From assembly GCA_021234535.1 (NCBI GenBank), contig SFZH01000008.1:7758897-7822896 (forward strand): a stretch of 64,000 nt of DNA, given 5' to 3'. How positions within the stretch are numbered: position 1 is the first letter of the stretch; each line of letters begins with the position of its first letter. The stretch comes from Stichopus chloronotus (Eukaryota > Echinodermata > Holothuroidea > Aspidochirotida > Stichopodidae). The position numbers and the translations under genes were made by a program. Below the pieces are notes generated by a model. That model worked only from the letters and a program-made list of their open reading frames with translations, was not told where the DNA came from and did no database searches. This document shows positions 11,341 to 24,118 of the stretch, piece after piece.

Positions 11341-13097
11341 GAAGCTGTCTGACTTGTTGAAATAAAAGTAACTTTCTTTAATTCCAATTTCTGTAATTTC
11401 TGTGTCGTCAGATCGATGTCAATATATTCTGGAAGAAAACCTCACTTTATGTTTCAACTGAGACACTTCATTGAACCGCATGTAGTGAATTTCCCCGTTA
11501 TTATTTTAGGGACATGGTTTACTAAAAAGTAAAAGAGTCGCGGCTAATACTTGTGGAAACCACTATTTTGCATTATCCTTCCAAATCCCCTTGCATTATC
11601 TGCAAACAAACTGCTCGTTATTTCCTCTAAAATGTAACCGGTATGTTAAAATGATTTCGACCTATCGTTAGAAATATGTAAGCTCTTTTCTTCTTTCTCT
11701 CCAAGTTGTTTCCTTACTTTAATTCCTTGCAGAATCTTCAACAGTCAACTTAAATCAGCAATCGGCGATCATTTCTGACATTTTCGTCATAATTTTCGAA
11801 CTCCTAGTGGGGGGGGGGGGGGGGAGACATTTATAAAAACATGCCATTTTTGTTGAGGTAGGGTAGTCTGCCAGTGAATTTAGCCAAGATTTTACGAACT
11901 GTTGATTCAATCTGACAAGAACTATCTGTTGAAGGGCGCGGACAGACAGCTACTAAATGCAAACAGATGGTGTACGGCCTCATTCTTGAACCAAAAAATC
12001 GCAAAGAGAAAGAAAGGTCTATTGTCAAGTTCTAGCCAGAGCAAGTCATGGCCGTCATTAATATACTCTACGTGTTTAATGAGTCGTGTGATATCTCCTG
12101 CCCCCTAGACGATCACCAGGGCAGGTCGTAAACGAGGAGCCTCCGTCCAGGAACTCAGCGGGACGTGGCCTCGTACACCTGCATCTTTTTGGAGCGGTTT
12201 GTATTAATTGGACAGTCCCTGCTCGGTCAATGATTGTTTTAATTTTTTAAAGATTTTTTTTCTTTTCTTTTGAAAAGGAAAAAAAAATTAAAAGGCCATT
12301 TACTGACCACTACTGACCGATCGCATGGACATTTAACGTCGTGACCTCTTGCATAGTAAAATGTAGTAGCAATAAATAACTACCTTGAGATAGTGAGTAT
12401 GTACGTGACTTTCGTGGTGTTTAGGGCACGAAGGGACTTTGCTTCTTTCTTTTTCTTTTTTTTTTCTTTTTTTTTTTTTGAAAGACAAAACTACCCTTTT
12501 AAAAGGCTTGCTTTTTGTTTGTTTCTGTTTTCCGTGCATTTGCTATTATTGCCAGTTTTACAACAAGATTGTGATTTACAGAATTTCGGTCTTCCTTCAC
12601 TGTTGTGAAATAGCACGATTCGAGAATTTCCCACGTCCTCGCTATACTCGGTAACTTCATTTGATCTACACGAAAAGCCGAATTAAATACAGCTCTTCGG
12701 ACAGTTTTAGAGGGATCCTCAAATTCTTCGGTTATCTATTATAGCATGGGATTCTTTTCAGAACTCACGGAAATATTGCAGCTTACAAAGGCCAAAACAG
12801 GTTTTGCTTTCCCGTACGTACAGTTTTAACTTCTAAACCGCCACCGGCAATATCCCAACTCTACACACACACACACATCAACACAAACACAAACACACAC
12901 AACTTGTTTTCCATTCATTCCGGGGACCTCATTGTGCTTTCCTTTGTTTTTTCTTTCTCAACCCTAACCTTAACAATAGACTGTCTTTTGTTAATCTTGA
13001 GAGATCCGGAGAAATCTACTGAATTTTCTCTAGAGAACCTAAAATGTATTGTTTCGGTCCTCGATCCCACCCGAAAACAAGGCCCGAAAACAAGGGC
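11341..13097. other. Intergenic, low-complexity tracts
   Basis: Contains a 16-G run (11809-11824), an A/T-rich inverted pair around 12238-12297, a long pyrimidine tract (12440-12480), a TTTCCCACG RBPJ-type word (12627-12635) and CA repeats (about 12861-12900). Short open frames through the homopyrimidine tract are artefacts. No gene recognised. Confidence 0.55.
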
Positions 13098-13214
13098 ACA
13101 CACACACACACATACATACATACATACATACATACATACATACATACATACATACATACATACATACATACATACATACATACATACATACATACATACA
13201 TACATACATACATA
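13098..13214. repeat. (CA)n followed by (CATA)n microsatellite
   Basis: About 14 bp of CA dinucleotides pass straight into about 25 uninterrupted CATA units. The tract is open in several frames on both strands and produces artefactual YVCM/HTYI peptides. Confidence 0.98.
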
Positions 13215-13584
13215 AATTCCCCCAACATGCAATCACCGCCCGGTCGCGATATGCTGCAAAAAGGACGCCGGAAATCAGTTCATTGATACGGGCATTTGTA
13301 AAACATGGACAGAGCCAAACGGAGCCAAAGAGAGCCAAAATCATTGCTTCATCGTTAGAATCATTGTTTTCAACGGATTCGTCACCAGAAAGCCGATGAG
13401 CATGCATCACCAGAATTCCATGTGTAATGTGGTAATATTTGAGAAAATTCATTACGTGAACCAAAGGTCATACCGATAGTTTTATAACGAATAAAACAAA
13501 TATCAAAACTACGAACCACTTTGTAGCTTCCTTTATGATTGCTTATTCGTACCAGTTTTGCGAAAAAAAAATACAACAACATTT

Positions 13585-13655
13585 TGTGTCGTAGCGTAGT
13601 GGACAAACCATTACTGCGACTTCGAATCGGATTACGGTCCGATTTTGTGAGTTTT
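13585..13655 (+). repeat. Possible tRNA-derived SINE head
   Basis: TAGCGTAGTGG (13592-13602) fits the RNA polymerase III A-box consensus, and GGTCCGATTTT (13636-13646) is a degenerate B box (GGTTCGANTCC). Their spacing of 44 bp is normal for tRNA genes. No complete cloverleaf is evident, so this would be a decayed SINE head, not a tRNA gene. The body and 3' end are not delimited. Confidence 0.35.
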
Positions 13656-13659
13656 AATT

Positions 13660-15126
13660 AAAATCTTCTCCATCTCTGGTCCGAAGGAAGCAATGTGTAT
13701 AAATACATGATCTGTGTCAGGGGTAGTGGCGGAGCTAGCTAGAGTCAGAGGCGGCGAAAATGGCTTTTAGGGGCACACCGCATGATAGAAGTAACCACGG
13801 CTCTTCAAATGTATGGGGGGGGGGGGGGGGTGAGTGCTAGCAGGACTTTCAGGGTTCCGTTATAGATAGGGTTGCAATTTTAGGCACCATTTCGCCGCCA
13901 ATATCGTATGTACGTGCATGCAGGGTAGTCAAACAGAAATACATGATCTGAAATTATTCAGTGAAAGCAAACATGTAAAACAGCAATTTTCTTGGTTACC
14001 ATGTCTCAAAAAGGATCAATAAGGTCGTACAGTCTGAGACAAAATGGCGTTAAATAACCACTCGTCCCCGCCATCTCTATGTTAGAATCCTAAGGACTAC
14101 GGCATGTACGCGGAGCGCCACCATTAGCTTGCGGGGAGCGCACAAGAAAATTTTGGCCTTTCAATCTCCCAGATTGCCTGAAACGGCACTTCCTGGGTAT
14201 TATAAGCTGCATATTGACAGTCTTGAAAGAGGGATCTCATGTTTGCAATTTCTCAAATAAATGAGAGCAAAAGTGAATCTATGAAAATCCTTATACATAT
14301 CAGATGGGTTGAGCTGATGCAAGAATCATAAATATTTCATCCTCTTTCATACATTCTTTGAGCACTTCGCAAATGGCTCTGTGGGGATGATCATATCTTT
14401 ATTCCCACACTGTTCTCATGGGGCACTGGAGTCACAGTAAATGCTTGCAGGCGGGGGTCATGAGACTTGAAGTGCGCCGCCGTAGTGTAGCTAGATTTGC
14501 ATTCTGACTGAACTTGGGACATGGATGAGGGGACATCAACGAGTGTGATCCAGTGTGATACGGAAATACAGTAGCGAGAAGTTTTCATTAGGAGTGAACT
14601 GAGAACTGCTCGACAGATGATTATCTAGAAGGGGGAGGTACCAGACAAAAATACATCAAAATCTCCTCTAGATTGGCGGAAATCACCGTTTCAGCCTCAG
14701 CAAGCAAGCTGAAGAAATGTTATTGTGAGCATTTTCTTGGACGAAAAATACATCTCATTTTGGGAGTCTTCGATCACTGAAAACTTCTGATCAAATGCGA
14801 ACATTTCATAATGAATACATTTGAAGCCAGAAAATTGGCAACACCATTATTTCCTGGATGAGAAGAGCGTTGAAGTGCTCAAACTTGCATGTTCTTTACC
14901 TTCTCCTTCACTTTTTCCTCGTTATTACCCTTTTAAAAGGGCGCCGGTATATGAGGGTATTATTACCCTTATAAAAGAACCATTTGGTCGGGGGGGGGGG
15001 CGACCACCCGCTGCCCATATGGTAGTTTCGACACAGATCAGAGGACTATGTAAATGAAACGTAACCAAATTATTTCGTGACTTCACATGGGAAGAAAGGT
15101 TTTGTTGGACTACGCATGTCCGATAA
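13660..15126. other. Intergenic, no gene recognised
   Basis: Has G runs at 13815-13830 and 14990-15000 and a perfect 14-bp palindrome CCCTTTTAAAAGGG (14928-14941). The open frame 14391-14588 (-) has no recognisable content. Confidence 0.5.
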
Positions 15127-15581
15127 ATGCTGCGCGGTGCATGGTTTGAGCAGCGCAGGTGCTGAGCACTCCGCAGGTCTCACGCAGAGCAGGTGTCTGG
15201 CACTGAGCCGTTAGGAATAGCCTTCCTTTCGACTAAGGCTCTTGCAGCCGCACTTTGCGCCAGAAGGGCTTCAAGTTCTTATAACGGACCAACCGACTAT
15301 AGAATCACTAATATCACAAATGTCTCTTATTAATTATATACCCCGGAAATAAGTCAAGACAGGCTTATGTCCGCACAAACCTGCAGTAACGCATCAAGCA
15401 ATCACCAGCATCAGACGCAACCAGGCCTACAGTGAGCTACGACCAATGAGATCGCACCTCATCCCCGCTCGCTAGTCTGTCTACATAAACATTACGAGAC
15501 CTGCGGAGGAGTGCCCGACATCTGCGCTGCCCAAGGTCTGCGGAGTTGCCCGACACCGGCGCAGTGCCCGACAGTTGGCGC
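15127..15581. repeat. GC-rich foldback (phrase-array) element
   Basis: Two GC-rich arms, about 15127-15213 and 15495-15581, are roughly reverse complements. For example CTCCGCAGGTCTC (15169-15181) pairs perfectly with GAGACCTGCGGAG (15496-15508), and GCAGCGCAGGTGCTGAGCAC pairs imperfectly with GTGCCCGACATCTGCGCTGC. Within each arm the phrase 'GTGCCCGACA..TGCGC' is itself repeated with variation. The ~280 bp between the arms is unremarkable. Non-coding. Confidence 0.65.
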
Positions 15582-17261
15582 GTAAGGTTTTATGTGACTG
15601 CTGTGACGTTTTAGGTAGCGTCTGACAATCGTGAACTGTATTACGTCCCTCTTCATGTGTGCAAACCCTGCGCACACAGTTTATTTTGTTTTGAGGTGTA
15701 AACGTGGAGAGAGATGCAACTATAGTTATTTCAAACTTACATAAGCTGCCTTTTCTGTAATTTCTGAGTTCCTCTTTGTGGCATCTACACACCCCCCCCC
15801 CCCCTCCTCTCACACCTTCCCTCATCTGTTCCAGAAGATACGTTCCCTCACCCTCAGACTTTGTCGGCTTTGCAGTAATTTGATTTTATTCAGGCGTATA
15901 TGAGGGGGGGGGGGCAATTCTCGTGAACTTGTAAATGATGACAAAAACAAGAAAATGATGGTCAGATTCGTATTACGACTAGAGTCATATCTCCCCCCCC
16001 CCCCCCCCGCAAAAAAATAAATAAATAAAATGTGATTGCACACATTCGTCGTAGGGAAGAAAAGGAGAAAACCTCCTGGTACTTCGAGACAAACTAACCT
16101 GTCATTACGTCACTCATAAAATCTAACTCATTGAAAATAGTCTTAAAAAGTTCTGAACGAATGGCTAGAGATTTTGAACAGGTGAACCATGCCTTACTTT
16201 TCTGAGGCACAGAAGACGCTATTCAATAAAAAGCACCTTCTTTTATCACAATCTTTCGACCTTCGGGAGGTAATGAATCGAAACCCAAGTTTCGATCAAT
16301 AATTTGAATTCATCGCAAAATCTCAGTACATATTTCGCCTTATAGGCCGTGGACCACACACTGACAAGGAGGGCCAACTTGGCGCGGTGTAGTGTGGTAG
16401 TAAGCCTGTCAGCATGAGGCTACGATGGATGACATTTACTAAATTTGGGATGGGAACAAGCAGTTTGTTTTTTCACTTTTGTCTATTAAAATAACATTTA
16501 AATGATGTTGGGAAAGGGGGGACGTCAGTATCTGGACATTGTCAACAATGACACTTCCGGGAACGTCGAAGTGACAAGTTTGTTTAGATACAAGGTCCAT
16601 CTCGCGAGAGGAAGACCTATGTAGAGATTTATGACCTAATTTCACGGTTAATTGTCAGTGAACGATATATTTTCCAATCGAGCGTTCATTGTCTGCTCAC
16701 TTTGCGGAAGAGATGAAAATAAGGTACGCTCACTGTTACCATGACAACGTGGTATTTTGGGACCTGTAATTATGAAGTATTTATAGGGGATCTTGTCGTA
16801 TTCTTTGACCTGCATCCAATAGGTTGGAAGTGCTATTCGACGCTCATCGTAAATGTTGCTTACTCGCGTAGATGCCTGGACAGTGTCCCTTCCTTCAAGG
16901 TTATTTTTGTTTCTCAAGGAGGCCACCGAGGTGGGGGGCTTTCTTTACCACAAGCACAAAGTCATTCGAAAGTAGTTGTGGGATACATCAACACAATGAT
17001 ATATGTTAAAAAAGATCACCTTGATGTCTTCCATACAGCAGGAATGATGTAATGATCCATGGCGTAATTCCAATGATCAGATTTGCCTCGTCTTAAACTT
17101 TGGATCCCATTCTGACATTTCCTCTGGTTCTTATTCCCCACCCCCTTTCCTCCCGTAAGTTCCTTCCCTCACTCCCTCCCTCCCTCCATCCAACACACCC
17201 CACCCCCACATGTTGAAACAAAGAAAAACAACTATACCACTTGCTATACACTGGAAACTCA
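15582..17261. other. Intergenic with several poly-C/poly-G runs
   Basis: Runs at 15792-15804 (C), 15904-15914 (G) and 15993-16008 (C) lie within 220 bp, and a CCCTCC-rich tract is at 17130-17215. No gene recognised; the frames 15481-15825 (-) and 16741-17052 (+) have no family resemblance. Confidence 0.5.
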
Positions 17262-17530
17262 CCAAAGGGCTTATTGAGTTGGTTCACAAAATTCATGATA
17301 TTTTGTCAATCAATAGTTGGTGGTAAATGATAAAACTGAGAGATTCTCAGTGAAAACCATGACACACAGCTGTAGCTACAGTGCTAGGGTAATTAACGAC
17401 CAAGGCAAACTTTGTGATAAAGACACTATTTAAAGTATTAACCATAGGCAAAACCTGTTGATAAAAAGGAGAGAGAAAAAAAAAACGACCATTTCTCACA
17501 TTTTCAGTAACAGTGTAGGCCCATATGCAT
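17262..17530 (-). mobile_element. Family B MITE, decayed inverted copy
   Basis: Reverse-orientation match to the family B elements at 47703 and 46808. Shared words in inverted order include GGTTCACAAAATTCATGATATTTTGTC, AACCATAGGCA..CCTGTTGAT and CACATTTTCAGTAACAGTGTAGG (each recognised piecewise). The terminal GGGGCTCA end is degraded. Confidence 0.6.
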
Positions 17531-17829
17531 TTTTTTTCAGTGAGGGCGCTCGATTTTACCACAAGTGGAACATTTTTATAGTTATGACCACCAAATTAAA
17601 ACTCATTCATATGTAGCTAACGTATTGCCTACTATCATAGGCTGAGCGGAACTCCAGATATTGTGGTGTACGGTGTATCGTTGGATCCCCCTGAACTCCT
17701 CCCCCCCCCCCCTTCCCCCGACCCCTCTTCTGGATACGGGCCTGCAGTAGGAATGGATACATGACTAACGGGACTAAGTGGAAGTATTGGCATGCAATGA
17801 TTTCTAAAACTTGTCACAAAATGTTCATA

Positions 17830-17978
17830 ACCCTATCATTGTAATTACTGCCGTTGTGTGTCAGATATTCAGAATCTCTTCAAGTTTGACCATTCACATG
17901 TGGGTAATGTTCAGCAAGTACGCCGAATTGTGATGAATTTAGTGAACCAAATCAAATGAGTCCCTTTAATTTATCAAG
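17830..17978 (+). mobile_element. Family B MITE, 3' fragment
   Basis: Aligns with the right part of the full-length copy at 47703. GTTGTGTGTCAGATATTCAG, TTTGACCATTCACATGTGGG and the end AATGAGTCCCTTTAA are shared. The left half is missing. Confidence 0.65.
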
Positions 17979-19062
17979 AGACTTAAAAATAGAAGGGTAA
18001 TAAATGAAAGGAAGATGCAGGGTTACCATGCTTGCACTTTTGTCTATGTGTGAATTGAATATTGAGAGGTGGTTTTTTACCATATCATTCTCCTGTAGTC
18101 AATACCTGAGGTAGGTGCGTTAATTGAAAGACTTCGCGTCAAGCATCGCGGCTCTCAATTGAAGTTACAACAGAGGATCAAACGGTGGTTTGAAGTGTGT
18201 AGAGGGGGGGGGGGGGGTGACCCTCCTTGGAAATCTATTACACGTTTAGCAGTAATTTCTATTTAACTTGGGCTTAATCAAACACATTCAAAAGAAGGAA
18301 AAAAAGTGACCAAATCCTTACTTCAAACACTCGAAAGAAACTGTAGAGAATGTCCCGTTTACCAACTGGAGCGGTATAGGGCTATAATATCACGTGATGT
18401 GACGCACGAGGGAGGAACCAAAGGTACTCGGATACACGGTAGGTAGATAGGACAATTTATCGAGTTAAAGCAATACCACGTGACTGTTTATATCAGGAAA
18501 TGGACGACCTCCATTCGTCGGGTAACTGAGGTCTGAATGGAAGCAGGAAGCAAAGGAAGGGCATAAGATTAATTGAACAATCAAGCTGAGTCCTGAGATC
18601 AGATATTTATACCATTTGGAGACTTGATAGTATACCACTTTCAGCCTGTACAAGTGATAGGCTATATCATCAGACAATGTATTTAACGTTATAATACATC
18701 TCGCAAAAGAACAATGTAACGGGTATTCGGGTAACCATCGACCTCCCGCTCGGCCTCGTTCATCTGAGAGGTTGCTACCTCCTCCTCCTCTTCCTGGTCC
18801 TCAAATTAGTCTACGCAGTCTCTATATTCACTGAGAATAAGCCACCCGATTCTGAAGCTTGGTTGACTACGTGATCAGTGTCTTAATCTCTTACATAGAT
18901 ATACCTTATGCAAGATGGTTGAATTTATCAAGCACGTCGAACAGGCTGGGCGAATTACAGGCGAATAAACCTCAGTTGTTTGAACGAACACGGCCTAACT
19001 TCGTAATTACCCTAAACGTACTACAATACACCCTACAAAACCGTCGGGTTAACTTTTACCGA
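17979..19062. other. Intergenic, no gene recognised
   Basis: Contains a 14-G run (18204-18217) and a short CTCCTCCTCCTC tract (18778-18790). Nothing else recognised. Confidence 0.5.
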
Positions 19063-19224
19063 GGCTGGTTACGTATGCCTCCTACTAAAGCTGTTGGGTA
19101 AATTTACCCACGTTGGTCAAAAAAAAAAATATATCCTCCTTTGATCAAACGTTAGGCCTACTCAACAACAGATATTTTTAACAAACTTGGGTATATTTTT
19201 ACCCAACAGTTAAGTCACGTAGCC
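19063..19224. repeat. ~160-bp foldback with CTGTTGGGTAAA arms
   Basis: The left side, GGCTGGTTACGT followed by CTGTTGGGTAAATTTACCCA, is mirrored on the right by GGGTATATTTTTACCCAACAG followed by CACGTAGCC. The inner words GGGTAAATTTACCC and GGGTATATTTTTACCC are themselves near-palindromic. A diverged form (GTCGGGTTAACTTTTACC) sits just upstream near 19043. MITE-like and non-coding. Confidence 0.65.
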
Positions 19225-20900
19225 AATAACTTTCAGAATGTAATACAACGATCGCTCATTGGTTAAAATCTCTTTTCGTGTCAATATTTTTTATTCGCAC
19301 AAATTTTTGTTCAGGCGAATAGCCAGAACCATGCAGAATAGCTCGCTGAAGCCTTAGAAGGATACGATGGAGATAAATAATCCCATTGAATTCTTCGACC
19401 TTTGGACTACCTTTCTGATTCTCTCTCTAACGCGGCCGGATCTCTGTTGCTATGGTGACCGCTAGACAGACTTGCTGACTGAAGACAAGTCGACTAAGGC
19501 ATGGATACCTAAAATAGAGGAACTGATTTCTTCATTTTACCGTAAAACATTACCCATGATTCAGGCCATATGCCTATGCCGGACATGTCCTTTGGTTATA
19601 GCCTATGCATGTCCGGGTATGCGGTAACCAGTATCTCGCTACATACTTGCTTTATTGTGTCTATAAGTTTCAAACCATAGACCTTGAATATTGCCAAGAA
19701 AAAGTACTTCTTATGTAAGGTACTATTTAATTCTTAATATTCTTGTTGTAAAGGTTTCAAATGTTGGTGGAATAACAGGTATACGGTAGGTCTATGGGAA
19801 ATTATGGCTTCTAATTCTATGCAAAGCATAACGTACAAACAGTTTTACGCGTTTCTTACCTGATTGACAACCTATACACCTTTAACAATGAGGTACTTTT
19901 CTCTTTTTGTTATCTCCGTGTGTATACATCATGGCGGTAAGAAACAGAAGTGTTCGGTAATACAGAGTCACTGGTCATTATGACCTCAGCCACAGCGCAA
20001 TTTGCCGATTAAACATCCTTAAAACCAAAATACACTGTCATAAGATTTACTCTCTCTTTCTTTTCTTTTTCCGAACCTGCTAAGCAGACTCTCTCCCTTT
20101 TGCCAATAGTGTCAAGAGGTCGAACACGTTTGTCTGAGAGTGAAAAGCTGAAATCTTGATGAGGTTCGAAAATCCGTCGAGACCGCTCATTGAATATCTT
20201 TGTGGGTTTTGTGTCTATCTCCAACCAGCGGAATTAATTAACTCTTAAAACCCGCCCCAATTCAAAGGGGAAAATTAAGTTGTTCACACCCCGGTGAGAA
20301 GAGAGTCAAAAGCGAACCGACACCATTCTTCTGTCCTTTTCCAGAACAAGAAAGTTAAGCGGTTTTAAATTTCTAGAATAATCTTGTCTAAAGAAAAATT
20401 CTCTCTTTTCTTTCTCCCTCTGAACAGGTGAGAACGGATTACCGAGAGAGGCCAGGTGTGCTCCTCCAACAGGTTAAGGGATTTGGATGAAGATGAAAAA
20501 AGAAGTAAGGTGTAACGTTGTTGTTGAGATTAAAGGGGTTATCCCTTTCATTCCTGCTTAAAGCCAGAGTTGTTTTTTTTTTAAGTTATAGAAAGGTATT
20601 GCCGAGCCTTACAACCACAATGACAGATCAAACTTGAATTACAAAGTTACTGCAAAACTTTGTTGTTTGGGAAAAAAAATACAAACCCACAAAGTCAAGT
20701 GTTTTCGACTGTGGCTTAGACTGGCGTGTTGTGTTTAAATCGTTTCTTCTCCTTCTTCTCCTTTTTTTTTTTTTTTTTTTTTTGCTTCTTCTTCTTGCTT
20801 TCTGTTGAATTGTCGCCCTCAGTAAAGCAAAGAGGGTATCTGGGCACCTTGCTAAAGCAAAGTCGTTACAAAGAAAAAAAAAAACAGTTGTTGGCAAACT
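19225..20900. other. Intergenic, no gene recognised
   Basis: Mostly unique-looking AT-rich DNA with poly-T at about 20761-20783. Open frames 20009-20224 (-) and 20628-21020 (-) include translated homopolymer (poly-K or poly-F) and are not credible genes. Confidence 0.5.
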
Positions 20901-21255
20901 TAAAAGGGAAGAAGGGCGTTTGTCTTGCAGAAAAAAAGTCATACCTTTAACACCAATATTTTTATCCGCAAAATGATCGATCATTGAAAAGAAAGAAAGT
21001 CGGTATGGCCTTCTTTTCAAGGAATAAGTTTCTTACAGGTAGAAATTTAGTTATGTGACTGACGTTCTGGAACAATTTGTTCACATACACCTTCTAAAAA
21101 TAAGTCGATCAAGCATTTCCCTAACTGATCCCACCCATAATGTTTCGAGTAATTAAAGTATTTTCAGATTTTTTTTGGGGGGGGGAGGGGAGGGCGAGAC
21201 TAAATGGTTTAACAATGGATGAAACCTATTTTGCTTGCTCCCCACGTTGGTACAT
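20901..21255 (-). mobile_element. Family A MITE, inverted and diverged copy
   Basis: Begins TAAAAGGGAAGAAGGGCGTTTG and runs collinear with the reverse complement of copy 1 (ATTGAAAAGAAAG, GGTAGAAATTTAGTTAT, GGTTTAACAATGGATGAAAC). A G-rich block at about 21176-21193 interrupts it. Confidence 0.65.
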
Positions 21256-22002
21256 TGGAAAAGCCATTTTGTTCGTTTATTTCACTTTCATGTTCTCAGC
21301 TATACATCATTAGGTCTATAAATTAATACTACAAACAGCCACTGAAACAGTAGAAGAGCGGTCACAGCCCTGTGCTCCAACTCCCATATATTCCGACACA
21401 TCTTTTACGTCAGACACCATTAAATGGCCCGGCATGATACGTGGCATAGTTATGATGTGTTGGTCATATAAATGCAGGACTGACTTAAAGGAAACACATG
21501 GTCTGTAAGACTTTAGTGTTGAAATATAACAAACAGCATGAAATATCGTCGCATATAGTACAATACATTATTTGTAAAATCTGTAAGCACGTGGGCTAAT
21601 ATCTGGAGAGAGTTCATTCAATTGGGATTGTGAAACACCTTTGTTTGGGGCCAAACACTGGTTCTTGTCCATGGACCCAGAGGCTCCATGAACCCACAGG
21701 TTCTTAACAGGCGGCTGGGACTCTCTCGGAATGTAAGTGTGTCGGAACATATAGGGTGTCGGAACAAAGGGGTAACATAGGGGTGTAGGAATTTAGGGCA
21801 GTCACCAGAAATGTCGAAAAGCCAGCAAAGTGGGTAAAAAGACACGATGTACAATGTACATGGAGCATGGGAGGTCTGAAAACACTATACAAGCTTTATT
21901 CCAGGTAGACTTACCATCTTATAAAAAAGGAAAGGGATGAACAGAGATAGAGGAACAGGAGGGGAAAAAACAGCCAGTGAAAATGCTATCAACTTATTTT
22001 TC
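21256..22002. other. Intergenic, nothing recognised
   Basis: Two to three overlapping minus-strand frames near 21568-21892 (60-78 codons) occur, without recognisable motifs. 'GTGTCGGAACATATAGGGTGTCGGAACA' -like wording near 21738-21765 (seen piecewise) weakly resembles the 24-25 kb phrase array. Confidence 0.4.
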
Positions 22003-22356
22003 TAAAAGGGAAATAAGGTGTTTGTTTTACAGAAAACAACCATACTTTTAAAACCAATGTTAATGGACATAGAATGATAGATTATTTAAAGTACAGGAAG
22101 GACAGTAGCCTTTTCTTCAAGCAATAAGTGTCTCACAGATAGAAATTCAGTTATTTGTTGCTCAACAATAATTTGTTCACCCAAACTTTTCAAAATTCAA
22201 ATGATGCATCTTCCGTTACTCATCGCATGCATAATTTTCTGAGGAGATGAAGCTTTTAGAGATGTTTAGTGATGAGACTGAATTTTTTAACAATGATTTA
22301 AGTTATGTTCTTTGTATGCCATGTTGGTATATTCTTAACGCCGTATTTTTCTTTAA
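22003..22356 (-). mobile_element. Family A MITE, inverted copy
   Basis: Full-length inverted copy: begins TAAAAGGGAAATAAGGTG, then GTTTTACAGAAAACAACCAT, and ends in CGCCGTATTTTTCTTTAA. Size (~354 bp) matches copies 1 and 4. Confidence 0.85.
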
Positions 22357-23946
22357 AATACATTCCTACGTTAATTAAAGGCAAATAACAACATGAAGAT
22401 AAAGACAAATGTGCGTGCGTTCTTTGCAATTGACGACGAGCGCTACTTTGCGCTACTTCACAACCGAATCTGTTAGAGAACAGGTGAGTGGAAGAAATAT
22501 TGTGGCGCTAAGCTTTAACAAATAGTAACAACCCGTAGCAACTTGTGTGTGTGTATGGGTGTATATGTGTGTGGGGGAGGGGGAGGGGGTGAGGGATTCA
22601 GGAAGCGTATTCAGGAACTGTCACTAGCCTGAGGGGGGGGGGGACACAAATACCTCACGGAGGGGCACGACCAGTGATTTTCCTGCATTTTCTTGCATCG
22701 TCACTTACACACCGTACCGAATGTGAGCGGAAATGTAAGCAGATCGTCAAAAATGTTTTAGATAAAAAAATACCCCTGGATTGAAGGATATTGCAGGCTC
22801 CCTTTCACTACTGCAAATCCCCCAAACGGTTGCTAAGGAAGGGTTGGAGGAGGGACACGGCCATTGGCGGCACCATCATTTTAGATTTGGGGGACAAATG
22901 GAGGACAAAAGAAACTGTCGGCCGTTGTTTTTTATGTAGAAGAAAAATCTAAGCAGGAGATGGACGCTTTTGCATCGTTTTCAAACAACACTAGGCCTAT
23001 GCAGTCACGGTATGCTGCGTGACATGCATTGTATTTCAAGTACCAGTTTCTCTGAAGTGACATCATGACTTTTCTCATTGTTTTCATTTTTTTTTACCCT
23101 TTTAAAGGGGGGGCTTGTTTTTCTTTCTTGTGACGTTCACAACTTTCCCATGGGAATTTCCTAACCACCTGTTTATCTTCCTCTTACACCTCTGTTACTA
23201 CCATGACTCACGAGAAAGCATGACAAGAGCGCTTATGGCATTCGGTTTGTTATAATCTTTTTCAAGAGCGAGTCTGTGCCATGTTTGTGTTATGACTAAA
23301 GGCTTTTAAACTCAACGTGACACTCCTTCATGTCCTTAAGAATGACTCACATGTTTTGGTGGGAATGCTCTGACATGTGTTAACCACAATAAAGAAAAAG
23401 AGGACAAAAAAAAAACAATTGAAAGATTTCGTAAAAATATATTTAAAAAAAAAAAAAATATTCGCTTTGCTAGCCTAGGCGTACCACCGAATCCACTTTA
23501 AAAGTACTTCACGACTCACGACGAAGAGCACACAACAAACAAACCATCAAGCGCTCTAACAAAAGAAAATGGAATAATAACGTGACAAATAATATAAATG
23601 CTCCCCGCCTTGTTCTTGTTTGGAAAAAAAAGGAATAATAAAAAAGGGGGCATAAGGAGAAAGAGAATCACAAGGGCCCGGTTACCCGGTTACAATAATA
23701 TATTGTTTTGGATTTGTTTGTTTGAGGCAAGCCAATAAGACGAGAGAAAAGTCACGACATTGTGACGAGTCATTGCTTGCCCGACTTTGCCAGACGTCCT
23801 TATGACTATATAAACGTCGAATAGTTCATCGTCTGCATGACGTCATTAATTTTTAGTCACTGTCTGATGTAAATTAGTTAACATTTTCGTGTTCAGTGGT
23901 TTTCGTACTCAACGGTCCGCAGAGCGCACGCGCGTATTCGTATAGT
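22357..23946. other. Intergenic with GT-rich and G-rich tracts
   Basis: GTGTGTGTATGGGTGTATAT-like tract (22541-22572), then GGGGGAGGGGGAGGGGG and an 11-G run (22633-22643), with poly-A at 23405-23460. No gene recognised. Confidence 0.5.
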
Positions 23947-24080
23947 CAAAGGGAAATAGTGAGTTTAAAATGCACCAACACGAGATAGCTACACTACAAC
24001 AAATATATAGTTTTCGTAATTATTTAAACCATTTTAGTCTCATCATGTGTTGTATGTTATTCTTCCAATAAACATATCTC
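23947..24080 (+). mobile_element. Family A MITE, 5' fragment
   Basis: AAAGGGAAATAGTGAGTTTAAAATGCACCAACA followed by TTTAAACCATTTTAGTCTCATCA (compared piecewise) aligns with the first ~110 bp of copy 1. The right part is missing, just before the foldback array at 24119. Confidence 0.6.
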
Positions 24081-24118
24081 TTCAACGGGTTTGCGGTAAA
24101 TAATGATCTCACAATGGC

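Noticed and set aside
12904..13464. Frames of 70-141 codons with YVCM or HTYI repeats
   Set aside because: Produced by the CATA microsatellite, which lacks stops in several frames.
3880..14110. Shared GAGGCAAAATGGCG..AACCA-like wording at ~3890 and ~14035, and GGGTTCC..TATAGA.AGGGTTGC at ~951 and ~13855
   Set aside because: Short, gapped matches; probably an old repeat, but boundaries and orientation cannot be set by eye.
20628..21020. 130-codon minus-strand frame with a poly-Lys/Arg stretch
   Set aside because: Includes translated poly-T tract and overlaps a family A MITE; no family match.
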